Assembly: GCF_945859705.1 (NCBI RefSeq)
Contig: NC_079137.1
Coordinates: 27,833,322-27,897,321, forward strand
Direction: 5' to 3'
DNA: 64,000 bases
Source of the DNA: Episyrphus balteatus
Lineage: Eukaryota; Arthropoda; Insecta; Diptera; Syrphidae
Shown here: piece by piece, positions 24,254 to 35,599 of the stretch
Layout: the number at the start of each line of letters is the position of its first letter
How positions within the stretch are numbered: position 1 is the stretch's first letter
The notes under the pieces: generated by a model
Told to the model about the DNA's origin: nothing
Seen by the model: the letters and a program-made list of their open reading frames with translations, nothing else
The model's database searches: none
Made by a program: the position numbers and the translations under genes

Positions 24254-26472
24254 ATGGTTAATTTTTTAATTCATATAGAGCCGATAGAGGGCGATACCTT
24301 GATTGACGTTTTAACCACGGCATTAATCCCACCAGACGTCCTTGAAGAGTCCCGAAATAGCGGTTTTCATACAAAAGTCAGAATATTATTTTTTGCAAGA
24401 TATATAACCGTCTGGTGGTACCTTTTAAAAAATCATCACTACCCCCTGATAGAAAATAAATTAGTGCCAGACGTTTTAACCACGGCATTAATCCCACCAG
24501 ACGTCCTTGAAGCGTCCCGAAATAGCGGTTTTCATACAAAAGTCAGAATATTATTTTTTGCAAGATGTATAACCGTCTGGTGGTACCTTTTGAAAAATCA
24601 TCACTACCCCTTGATAGAAAATAAATTAGTGCCAGACGTTTTAACCACGGCATTACCCCCGCCAGACGTCCTTTCACGGCATTCTATGGTTAATTTTTTA
24701 ATTCATATAGAGCCGATAGAGGGCGATACCTTGATTGCAAAGAGTTCGGTCCCAGACGTTTTATTCGCGGCATTACCCTTGCCAGACGTCCTTGAAGATT
24801 AGCGAAATAGCGATTTTCATACAAAAGTCAGAATATTATTTTTTGCAAGATATATAACCGTCTGGTGGTACCTTTTAAAAAATCACCACTACCCCCTGAT
24901 AGAAAATAAATTAGTGCCAGACGTTTTAACCACGGCATTAATCCCACCAGACGTCCTTGAAGAGTCCCGAAATAGCGGTTTTCATACAAAAGTCAGAATA
25001 TTATTTTTTGCAAGATATATAACCGTCTGGTGGTACCTTTTGAAAAATCACCACTACCCCCTGATAGAAAATAAATTAGTGCCAGACGTTTGAATCACGG
25101 CATTACCCCCGCCAGACGTCCTTGAAGAGTCGCGAAATAGCGGTTTTCATTGAAAAGTCAGAATATTATTTTTTTGCAAGATATATAACCGTCTGGTGAT
25201 ACCTCTTAAAACATTGCCACTACCCATTGATAGAAAAAAAAATTAGTGCCAGACATTTAAATCACGGCATTACCCCCACCAGACGTTTTTGAAGAGTACC
25301 GAAATAGCCGTTTTTATACAAAAGTCAGAATATTATTTTTTGCAAGATGTATAACCGTCTGATGGTACCTTTTGAAAAATCACCACTACCCCTTGATAGG
25401 AAATAAATTAGTGCCAGACGTTTTTACCACGGCATTACCCCCGCCAGACGTCCTTGAAGATTCGCGAAATGGCGATTTTCTAACAAAAGTCAGAATATTA
25501 TTTTTTGCAAGATATATAACCGTCTGGTGGTACCTTTTAAAAAATCACCACTACCCCCTGATAGAAAATAAATTAGTGCCAGACGTTTTAACCACGGCAT
25601 TAATCCCACCAGACGTCCTTGAAGAGTCCCGAAATAGCGGTTTTCATACAAAAGTCAGAATATTATTTTTTGCAAGATATATAACCGTCTGGTGGTACCT
25701 TTTAAAAAATCACCACTACCCCCTGATAGAAAATAAATTAGTGCCAGACGTTTTAACCACGGCATTAATCCCACCAGACGTCCTTAAAGAGTCCCGAAAT
25801 AGCGGTTTTCATACAAAAGTCCGAATATTATTTTTTGCAAGATGTATAACCGTCTGGTGGTACCTTTTGAAAAATCACCACTACCCCTTGATAGAAAATA
25901 AATTAGTGCCAGACGTTTTAACCACGGCATTACCCCCGCCAGACGTCCTTTCACGGCATTCTATGGTTAATTTTTTAATTCATATAGAGCTGATAGAAGG
26001 CGATACCTTGATTGCAAAGAGTTCGGTCCCAGACGTTTTATTCGCGGCATTACCCTTGCCAGACGTCCTTGAAGATCAGCGAAATAGCGATTTTCATACA
26101 AAAGTCAGAATATTATTTTTTGCAAGATATATAACCGTCTGGTGGTACCTTTTAAAAAATCACCACTACCCCCTGATAGAAAATAAATTAGTGCCAGACG
26201 TTTTAACCACGGCATTAATCCCACCAGACGTCCTTGAAGAGTCCCGAAATAGCGGTTTTCATACAAAAGTCAGAATATTATTTTTTGCAAGATGTATAAC
26301 CGTCTGGTGGTACCTTTTGAAAAATCACCACTACCCCTTGATAGGAAATAAATTAGTGCCAGAAGTTTTTACCACGGCATTACCCCCGCCAGACGTCCTT
26401 GAAGATTCGCGAAATGGCGATTTTCTAACAAAAGTCAGAATATTATTTTTTGCAAGATATATAACCGTCTGG
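24254..26472 (+). repeat. 165-bp satellite array, left arm
   Basis: Monomers start at each TGGTACC (24416, 24581, 24866, 25031 and on), with 165-bp spacing. A 120-bp extra block (CACGGCATTCTATGG ... CGATACCTTGATTG, followed by CCCAGACGTTTTATTCGCGG) is interposed at about 24681 and about 25949, creating a higher-order period. Each monomer carries CCAGACG twice and its inverse CGTCTGG once. Confidence 0.9.
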
Positions 26473-26658
26473 CGGGGGTAATGCCGTGATTCAAACGTCT
26501 GGCACTAATTTATTTTCTATCAGGGGGTAGTGGTGATTTTTCAAAAGGTACCACCAGACGGTTATATATCTTGCAAAAAATAATATTCTGACTTTTGTAT
26601 AAAAATCGCTATTTCGCTAATCTTCAAGGACGTCTGGCAAGGGTAATGCCGCGAATAA
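26473..26658 (-). repeat. Inverted 186-bp piece of the satellite array
   Basis: The orientation of the array flips here. The junction is at the shared heptamer CGTCTGG (26466-26472). Read outward from the LTR it matches 31021-31110 joined to 31290-31375, i.e. the other flank of copia C minus one monomer. Confidence 0.9.
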
Positions 26659-26835
26659 TGTTGAAATTGTACTTGTTTAAAGAATCTACTTTATTGTTTA
26701 TTTATATTGTTCAAGCAACTTAATATTTATATGTTTGTAAAATAAAATTTTCATTATTTCTTCTTGCTACAATCTTCAAACAAATAAGTCCTTTTATTTA
26801 GAAGCTGGAACAAATACATTTCTTATAGCTTTCCA
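26659..26835 (-). repeat. Copia C 3' LTR (normal orientation)
   Basis: 177 bp. In coding sense it begins TGGAAAGCTATAAG after the purine tract and ends AATTTCAACA, with TATAAATA and AATAAA-like motifs in its second half. Confidence 0.9.
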
Positions 26836-26849
26836 ACCCCCACTAGAAT

Positions 26850-29800
26850 CTAATTTATTAGACCCATTAATTTTGTACAATAGGTTGAATTTTCAGTCGG
26901 AAGACTCTTTGTCAAACTATCTGCAATCATTTGTGAGGTTTTCAAATATTGAATCTTGACGAGTTGATCGTTGATTACATTTCGGATGAAATGGTGTCTA
27001 ACATCTATATGCTTAGTCCTAGCATGATAGACCGTAGTCGATGATAGACATATAGCACCCTGATTGTCGCAAAACAGAATTATATTTTGTTTATCATCCG
27101 GTAGAAGTTCATTTTGAAGACCATTGAGCCATAATACTTCTTGTATTGCCATACTCATGGCCATATATTCAGCCTCGGTTGTCGATAAGGCTACCGTTGG
27201 CTGCTTACGGGAAACACCAAGAAATTGCTCCACCTTGCATTTTAAATATATAGCCTGTGATTGACTTTCGTTCATCAACATCGCCAGCATAATCGGCATC
27301 ACAGTACCCAGTGATTAAACTTTCGCTTGTTTCTTCTCTTGAATAACACATCTTTAAGTTTGAAGTTCCCTTCAGATAACGCAATACTCTCTTTGCTGCT
27401 ACCCAATGGGCTTTCCCAGGATTTTGATTAAAACGGCTTAAATAGTTAACCGCATAACTGATGTTCGGTCGTGAAACTTGTGCGGTGAACAAAAGACTAC
27501 CTATTAATTCTTGGTATGGTATATTACACATTTCTTGACGTTCGGATTCTGTTTGAGGTGACATCTTCTTCGTTAATTTTTGATTAATGTCCATTGGTGT
27601 TGAACATTCGTTGGAATTGCTTAATCCAAACTTATCGATCATTTTCAAAATATATTTTTCTTGATCAATCCAGATTAAACCTTTCTTCTTATCTCTTGTT
27701 AACTTTAACCCCAAAAATGAATTCGAAGGTCCAATATCCTTCATATGAAAATTATTCATTAAATTCTCTTTCAATTGATGTTTTAGCTTGGGATGGTTAT
27801 CCAGAATGAGGAAATCATCAACATAAACAGCAACTATTAACATTTTCCCATCAACATGTTGAAAATAAATGCATGGATCAAGTTCTGACTGCTTCATTCC
27901 AAATTCTTTAAGCACTTTATCCAACTTAAGGTTCCATATTCGAGAAGACTGCTTCAGTCCATAGATTGATTTCTTTAATCGAAGCACTTTCTCTCCCTTC
28001 TCGAAACCTTCCGGTTGTTTTATATAAATTTCATCACTTAAGTCGCCTTGTAAGAATGCAGTTATTGCATCCATCTGTTCTATTTCTAAATCTTTTCGAG
28101 CTGCCAAAGCCAGTAAGAATCGGATGGACTCATATCTTACAACAGGAGAAAATGTTTCTTCGTAATCTATGCCGTACCGTTGATTACAACCTCTTGCCAC
28201 AAGTCGAGCCTTGTACCGAATGACTTTCCCATCGACATCTGACTTCGTTTTGAAAACCCATTTCGTACTCAGTATCTTCTTGTTCGGAGGTAAAGCAGCT
28301 AACTCCCAAGTTTCATTCGCCAATAAAGAAGCATATTCACTATTGATTGCTTCTTTCCAGTTATCTGCTTCTTTGCTTGAAATTGCATCTTTGTAAGTAA
28401 GAGGGTCGTTATTACTTTCGTCATTTGCTAGGTATGTGACGCAATCATAAAATTTTGTTGGTTTCCTAACTCTTTCTGATTTTCTAACAGACTTCGACGA
28501 AGTTGCAATTTCAGTCAAATCTTCTTGATTAGATTCAAAAACTTCCTCTTCAATTTGGGCAGGTCCGGTTTGTTCTTCCTCTCTATTTTCAGTTTCGGCA
28601 TTGATATTCAAAAATTCATCGTTGTTGTTTGCTTCTTCTATAGAACTATGATTTTCGCTACCTTCAATAGCCCCCACTGAAGAGTCTTCGAAAGACAAAA
28701 CAAAATTATTATTATTGTTTTCAGAAATTACCTGTCCAAATGGTTGATCTTCCAAGAAAATAACATCGCAACATTTCATGAGCTTCCTCTTCTTAGGATC
28801 ATACACCCGATAGGCTTTTGAGCCTTCACAGTAACCAGTCATAATGCATTTGATAGATTTGACATCAAGCTTTTTCCTCTTTTCTTTAGGGACATGCACC
28901 ATAACTGTTGACCCAAATACACGCAAATGAGACACATCTGGTTTTTTGCCTGACCAGATCTCTTCAGGTGTTTTGAAATCTTCAAGGACTCTACTTGGTA
29001 TTCGGTTTATCAAGTAAGCCGCATACAACAATGCCTCGCCCCAAAACGTTTTTTCAACACCAGCATCAGAAATCATGCACCGAGCTTTTTCAATGAGAGT
29101 GCGATTCATTCTTTCGGCTTTGCCATTCTGCTGAGGCGTATAGGCAACGGTTGTTTGATGCCTTATCCCACATTTGCATAAAAATCTGGCAAATGCACGA
29201 TTACAGAACTCGCCTCCATTGTCGGTTCAAAATGTCTTGATCTTCTTGTTGGTTTGGTTTTCAACCAAACTTTTGAACGAAACAAACGTTTCCATCACAT
29301 CAGACTTGGATTTCAATACATAGATAAAAACTTTGTGCGAAAAATCATCCAAAAATGTCAGAAGATAATAAGCCCCACCAAGTGATTTCTGTTCCATGGG
29401 TCCACAGATATCAGAATGAACAAGTTCCAGAACTTCACTTGTTTTCGATTCTGATGAAGGAAAAGATTTTCTTGAGTGCTTACCTTCGATACATTTGACA
29501 CATTTTTCATTTTTCACATCTATGAAATCTAAGCCATTCACAGATCCCTTCTTCATCTTGTTCATAGTTTCATGACTCACGTGCCCCAGTCTTCGATGCC
29601 ATAACTCGTAAGAAATTTTCTTCTCAGCAAATATGTTAATCGCATTTTCCACTTGCCTTGGAACATCTAGCCTGAAGAGCTTACCGTTAATTCTATTTCC
29701 AGTTGCAACCAGTGTTCTTTTGCTCGAAATTGTGCATTTATCATCTTTAATCTCAACGATCAGACCATTTTTTGTCATTTGGCTGACGGATAAAAGGTTT

Positions 29801-30786
29801 GCACATAATTTCGGGATATATAGAATATCTTTCACGGTAACCGTCTTCAACTTGCCTTCGACTAAAATTTCTAGGTCAACATCTCCTTTTGCTTCTACGT
29901 CCAAGTTATAAGCATCCGCAACGGTCACTTCTTCTTTCTTGACTTTGGTTAAATTTCTTAACCAATCTTTTCTATTCGTCATGTGTTCAGAAGCTCCCGA
30001 GTCAATAAACCATTCATGACTATTCTCACGGCTACCACTTGCCATTAGCGATGTGAAAAGCACCTGTCTTCCGTGGCTGTCTGTAGCCTTACGTTTGTTC
30101 GGACAATTTTTGGCATAATGTCCTTTCTGTTTGCATTCAAAACATTTGAATTCAGTCGCTCGACGTTGATTATTTTTGCATGATGATTTCTTTCTTGAAT
30201 TCTTTCCAAAGAAAGCGATTGGATCATCACCAGATTCACAAGCATCATCTTTAACGTCTTGTAAGAGTTTTGTTTTAATTGAGTCTCCTGTTATTGGGAC
30301 CCCAGAATTTTCCAAACCCATAATCATCGGCCTGTACTCGTCACCCAGTCCGGCCAATAACAATGACCCTATCCATTCCTCGGATACTTCCATTCCAAGT
30401 GAATTTAATTTGTGGGCTGTTGTGATAACTTTATTCACATACGAATTAACTGAATCACAAGTCTTCAACTTCGTATTCAACAAAGTCCTCAATAAACCAA
30501 CTCTTCGTGTAAGACCTTTGTCGGCAAAAGCAGCTTCTAAACGATCCCAAACCAGTTTTGCAGTAGTTGCCGTCTTAACATGAACGAAATTTATTGGATC
30601 GATCAGTAAAATTATCTTTGTTTTCGCTTTTGAAATTTTCTTAGCATCTTTTTCTGTTCCGAGAACGCTTTCCCACAGATCTTCATGCTCCAGAAAATTC
30701 TGTACTGCGAATTTCCAATCTTCGAATTTCTCACGTCCTTTTAATTTTTCAATAGCTGGAATCGACGACATGATTCCTTTGAACAA
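26850..30786 (-). pseudogene. Copia C gag-pol with one nonsense codon and one frameshift
   Basis: Starting at 30786, about 1.3 thousand codons run through gag (zinc knuckle CFECKQKGHYAKNC), protease (DSGASEHMT), integrase HHCC and core, reverse transcriptase (YVDDFLIL) and RNase H (ALSTTEAEYMAM) to the stop at 26850. A TGA at 29227-29229 interrupts the integrase core just before TDNGGEF; the frame continues unchanged after it. In RNase H near 27207-27212 one extra T in a short T-run shifts the frame. All domains are otherwise complete, matching the near-identity of the LTRs and pointing to recent insertion. Replication is in any case compromised by the reversed 5' LTR. Confidence 0.92.
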
Positions 30787-30827
30787 ATTATTTTCTTTTA
30801 ATATGCAATTATATTGTCCAGCGATCC

Positions 30828-30840
30828 TGGGCCCATAACC
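30828..30840 (-). other. Copia C primer-binding site, next to a reversed LTR
   Basis: Minus strand GGTTATGGGCCCA, identical to that of copia B. It is three bases from the LTR edge, but that edge is the U3-type start of the LTR rather than its U5-type end. Confidence 0.8.
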
Positions 30841-30843
30841 TTT

Positions 30844-31020
30844 TGGAAAGCTATAAGAAATGTATTTGTTCCAGCTTCTAAATAAAAGGACTTATTTGTT
30901 TGAAGATTGTAGCAAGAAGAAATAATGAAAATTTTATTTTACAAACATATAAATATTAAGTTACTTGAACAATATAAATAAACAATAAAGTAGATTCTTT
31001 AAACAAGTACAATTTCAACA
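30844..31020 (+). repeat. Copia C LTR in reversed orientation
   Basis: 177 bp reading TGGAAAGC...TTTCAACA on the plus strand, while the element is coded on the minus strand. Reverse complement of 26659-26835 with one difference. Confidence 0.93.
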
Positions 31021-33462
31021 TTATTCGCGGCATTACCCTTGCCAGACGTCCTTGAAGATTAGCGAAATAGCGATTTTCATACAAAAGTCAGAATATTATT
31101 TTTTGCAAGATATATAACCGTCTGGTGGTACCTTTTAAAAAATCACCACTACCCCCTGATAGAAAATAAATTAGTGCCAGACGTTTTAACCACGGCATTA
31201 ATCCCACCAGACGTCCTTGAAGAGTCCCGAAATAGCGGTTTTCATACAAAAGTCAGAATATTATTTTTTGCAAGATATATAACCGTCTGGTGGTACCTTT
31301 TGAAAAATCACCACTACCCCCTGATAGAAAATAAATTAGTGCCAGACGTTTGAATCACGGCATTACCCCCGCCAGACGTCCTTGAAGAGTCGCGAAATAG
31401 CGGTTTTCATTGAAAAGTCAGAATATTATTTTTTTGCAAGATATATAACCGTCTGGTGATACCTCTTAAAACATTGCCACTACCCATTGATAGAAAAAAA
31501 ATTAGTGCCAGACATTTAAATCACGGCATTACCCCCCCAGACGTCCTTGAAGAGTCCCGAAATAGCGGTTTTCATACAAAAGTCAGAATATTATTTTTTG
31601 CATGATGTATAACCGTCTGATGGTACCTTTTGAAAAATCACCACTACCCCTTGATAGGAAATAAATTAGTGCCAGACGTTTTTACCACGGCATTACCCCC
31701 GCCAGACGTCCTTGAAGATTCGCGAAATGGCGATTTTCTAACAAAAGTCAGAATATTATTTTTTGCAAGATATATAACCGTCTGGTGGTACCTTTTAAAA
31801 AATCACCACTACCCCCTGATAGAAAATAAATTAGTGCCAGACGTTTTAACCACGGCATTAATCCCACCAGACGTCCTTGAAGAGTCCCGAAATAGCGGTT
31901 TTCATACAAAAGTCAGAATATTATTTTTTGCAAGATATATAACCGTCTGGTGGTACCTTTTGAAAAATCACCACTACCCCTTGATAGAAAATAAATTAGT
32001 GCCAGACGTTTTAACCACGGCATTACCCCCGCCAGACGTCCTTTCACGGCATTCTATGGTTAATTTTTTAATTCATATAGAGCCGATAGAGGGCGATACC
32101 TTGATTGCAAAGAGTTCGGTCCCAGACGTTTTATTCGCGGCATTACCCTTGCCAGACGTCCTTGAAGATTAGCGAAATAGCGATTTTCATACAAAAGTCA
32201 GAATATTATTTTTTGCAAGATATATAACCGTCTGGTGGTACCTTTTAAAAAATCACCACTACCCCCTGATAGAAAATAAATTAGTGCCAGACGTTTTAAC
32301 CACGGCATTAATCCCACCAGACGTCCTTGAAGAGTCCCGAAATAGCGGTTTTCATACAAAAGTCAGAATATTATTTTTTGCAAGATATATAACCGTCTGG
32401 TGGTACCTTTTGAAAAATCACCACTACCCCTTGATAGAAAATAAATTAGTGCCAGACGTTTTAACCACGGCATTACCCCCGCCAGACGTCCTTTCACGGC
32501 ATTCTATGGTTAATTTTTTAATTCATATAGAGCCGATAGAGGGCGATACCTTGATTGCAAAGAGTTCGGTCCCAGACGTTTTATTCGCGGCATTACCCTT
32601 GCTAGACGTCCTTGAAGATTAGCGAAATAGCGATTTTCATACAAAAGTCAGAATATTATTTTTTGCAAGATATATAACCGTCTGGTGGTACCTTTTAAAA
32701 AATCACCACTACCCCCTGATAGAAAATAAATAAGTGCCAGACGTTTTAACCACGGCATTAATCCCACCAGACGTCCTTGAAGAGTCCCGAAATAGCGGTT
32801 TTCATACAAAAGTCAGAATATTATTTTTTGCAAGATATATAACCGTCTGGTGGTACCTTTTGAAAAATCACCACTACCCCCTGATAGAAAATAAATTAGT
32901 GCCAGACGTTTGAACCACGGCATTACCCCCGCCAGACGTCCTTAAAGAGTCGCGAAATAGCGGTTTTCATTGAAAAGTCAGAATATTATTTTTTTGCAAG
33001 ATATATAACCGTCTGGTGATACCTCTTAAAACATTACCACTACCCATTGATAGAAAAAAAAATAGTGCCAGACATTTAAATCACGGCATTACCCCCACCA
33101 GACGTCCTTGAAGAGTCCCGAAATAGCGGTTTTCATACAAAAGTCAGAATATTATTTTTTGCATGATGTATAACCGTCTGATGGTACCTTTTGAAAAATC
33201 ACCACTACCCCTTGATAGGAAATAAATTAGTGCCAGACGTTTTTACCACGGCATTACCCCCGCCAGACGTCCTTGAAGATTCGCGAAATGGCGATTTTCT
33301 AACAAAAGTCAGAATATTATTTTTTGCAAGATATATAACCGTCTGGTGGTACCTTTTAAAAAATCACCACTACCTCTTGATAGAAAATAAATAAGTCCCA
33401 GACGTTTTAACCACGGCATTACCCCCGCCAGACGTCCTTGAAGAGTCCCGAAACAGCGAAAT
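31021..33462 (+). repeat. 165-bp satellite array, distal part of left arm
   Basis: Plus-oriented monomers repeat the variant order seen from about 24765 onward (for example the CATTTAAATCACGG and GATAGGAAATAAATTAG variants). The 120-bp block recurs at about 32042 and about 32492, 450 bp apart. The array ends at the symmetrical centre near 33463. Confidence 0.88.
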
Positions 33463-33463
33463 A

Positions 33464-34200
33464 GCGCTATTTCGGAACTCTTCAAGGACGTCTGGCGGGG
33501 GTAATGCCGTGGTTAAAACGTCTGGGACTTATTTATTTTCTATCAAGAGGTAGTGGTGATTTTTTAAAAGGTACCACCAGACGGTTATATATCTTGCAAA
33601 AAATAATATTCTGACTTTTGTTAGAAAATCGCCATTTCGATAATCTTCAAGGACGTCTGGCGGGGGTAATGCTGTGGTTAAAACGTCTGGCATTAATTTA
33701 TTTTCTATCAAGGGGTAGTGGTGATTTTTTAAAAGGTACCACCAGACGGTTATATATCTTGCAAAAAATAATATTCTGACTTTTGTATGAAAATCGCCAT
33801 TTCGCGAATCCTCAAGGACGTCTGGCGGGGGTAATGCCGTGGTTTAAACGTCTGGGACTTATTTATTTTCTATCAAGGGGTAGTGGTGATTTTTTAAAAG
33901 GTACCACCAGACGGTTATATATCTTGCAAAAATAATATTCTGACTTTTCTTAGAAAATCGCCATTTCGCAAATCTTCAAGGACGTCTGGCGGGGGTAATG
34001 CCGTGGTTAAAACGTCTGGCACTAATTTATTTTTTATCTGGAGGTAGTGGTGATTTTTTAAGAGCTACCACCAGATGCATATAAATCTTGCAAAAAATAA
34101 TTTTCCGACTTTTGTGTGAAAATCGCTATTTCGCGAATCTTCAAGGACGTCTGGCAAGGGTAATGCCGCGAATAAAACGTCTGGGACCGAACTTTTTGCA
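33464..34200 (-). repeat. 165-bp satellite array, right arm
   Basis: Minus-oriented monomers, about four to five copies, mirror the end of the left arm across the palindrome AATAGCGCTATT. The right arm is far shorter than the left, so the arms are grossly unequal. Confidence 0.88.
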
Positions 34201-34300
34201 ATCAAGGTATCGCCCTCTATCGGCTCTATATGAATTAAAGTGGTTATATACTCGACACAAAAATCGGAAACAATGCATTTTTCAACTCCCCATAAACCAT

Positions 34301-34419
34301 AGAATGCCGTGAAATAAACCTGCCAGACTTTCGAATTCTTCATCAGGACGCTATTACCTACACATACATATGACCCATTTTCGGTTATCCAAAAACTCCC
34401 AAAATCTGCTGTGGGCTCT
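34301..34419 (-). repeat. Foldback element right terminal inverted repeat
   Basis: Inverse of 24135-24253. Internal to it (34200-34300) there is roughly 60 bp, including CGACACAAAAATCGG, that is missing from the left end and from the internal 120-bp blocks. Confidence 0.85.
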
Positions 34420-34426
34420 TAGACTG

Positions 34427-34894
34427 ATATCATTTTCAAAAATTTTAAAATTAAAATATTGTAACAAAAATTGAGAAAACCCATTCAAAAAAGAGAAAGA
34501 AAACAAAATGGATTAAAACTCCTCTATCGCCCTTCTTAAAGTCAAGAGTTCATTTACTCTTCCCTATCTCTGGTCCTTACCATTCTCCACTGAAAGTACG
34601 CGAGGCAGTATTCCGATTGAGATGCAATAAGTTCAATTCAATTTCGTATCTCCAGTTGATTAATATTTTTTTTTTTGATGACTAGAAAAATTAGAAGTTT
34701 GCATGTCAAGTTTCAGTTTAAATCATAAAAAGAAAATTCGAACATATCCATTTTCTTACACATATAAATTCATAAATTTTTTTACTGAAAACGTTCTTAC
34801 ACCTTTGCAATAATTTTTCGAATAAGAACGCAGGAGTTACTAAAAAAAAAAGCATGGAATTTCAATACATATATATGTAAATATGTACTGTACA
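34427..34894. other. No recognised feature
   Basis: Unique-looking AT-rich sequence between two elements; nothing supported. Confidence 0.5.
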
Positions 34895-34896
34895 TA

Positions 34897-35267
34897 TCGC
34901 ACCCTCAGTGCAAAAGAGCGATAAGTCAAAAAATAACATTTTTGAGATAATGATGAGGAAATGTTGCTTTTTAAATTACCTTTCTTTTGAAGGGCTTGTT
35001 GTTAACGTAAACGAAATTATGACTGTTTTTATCCAATTCCTACTATATTAAAAGTCAAACTTTTTCCTAATTTAAACAATTTAAAAAAAAAAATTATTAA
35101 AAGTACAAAATAAACATAATGGTTCTTGTAATAAAGCTTTGACATTATGGAAATTGCTGTCCCATGGAAAGTTATAGGGGAAAGCTTAGAGTCAGTATGT
35201 ATTTTGCAGAAGCGTTTTCTCGAAATGAACTTTTTTGAGTTCTCGCTCTTTTGCACTGAGGGTGCGA
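34897..35267. mobile_element. Tc1/mariner-like MITE (TCGCACCCTCAGTGC ends)
   Basis: About 25 bp at each end are exact inverse copies (TCGCACCCTCAGTGCAAAAG), flanked by TA at 34895-34896 and 35268-35269. The element is 371 bp with no coding capacity. Confidence 0.8.
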
Positions 35268-35599
35268 TATATTCACAACGTGGATTGAGAATCCTACAAC
35301 TTTGATTTGCTTGAAAGTAAATTTCCCATTCGTGTCGTAGCTCAAAAGAAACAAAAATTCAATAAAATAATCTCAAAGTAGCTTTGCAATTTATTTCACG
35401 ACACTTGGCCACTTTTGCATTATCAAAAAAAAAGTTAATTTCTCTGACATCCTTTGACAACAGATTTTGACAGTGATATCTTGTCGAAACGCACAGGTAA
35501 TTTATTTCTTGAGATTCAAAAGAATATTACTGTAAAACGGTCCGGAAAAATATATTTAACAATTTCAAACCCCACTCCATCCAAATGCGATTAACATTA

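Larger units (their letters stand above)
26659..31020 (-). mobile_element. Copia C: young Ty1/copia element with inverted LTRs
   Basis: A minus-strand gag-pol lies between two 177-bp LTR copies that are reverse complements of each other instead of direct repeats; they differ at one base. The left (3') copy is correctly placed next to the purine tract (complement of 26836-26842). The right copy is reversed, so the primer site (complement of 30828-30840) touches the wrong end of the LTR. Both outer flanks read outward TTATTCGCGG, the same side of the same target, so no normal target duplication exists. The coding region has only two small lesions. It belongs to the copia A lineage. Confidence 0.92.
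24135..34419. mobile_element. Foldback-type composite element with 165-bp satellite arms
   Basis: The unique ends 24135-24253 and 34301-34419 are inverse copies with about one mismatch, starting AGAGCCCA. They are flanked by TAGACCG (24128-24134) and TAGACTG (34420-34426), a 7-bp target duplication with one change. Inside, both arms consist of a 165-bp tandem unit, plus-oriented at 24254-26472 and 31021-33462 and minus-oriented at 26473-26658 and 33464-34200, meeting in a palindrome near 33463. This is the architecture of Drosophila FB/Galileo elements: long inverted repeats made of tandem repeats. The sequence itself does not match any I know. No transposase is present; the interior is occupied by copia C. 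Confidence 0.8.

Noticed and set aside
25372..26481. Long open frame (369 codons) over the satellite array as a protein gene
   Set aside because: It consists only of the 55-codon satellite repeat, has no upstream gene structure and recurs wherever the array recurs; kept as a question, not annotated as CDS.
24254..33462. CRISPR-like array
   Set aside because: Repeats are 165 bp, contiguous and without unique spacers, in animal DNA with introns and retrotransposons.
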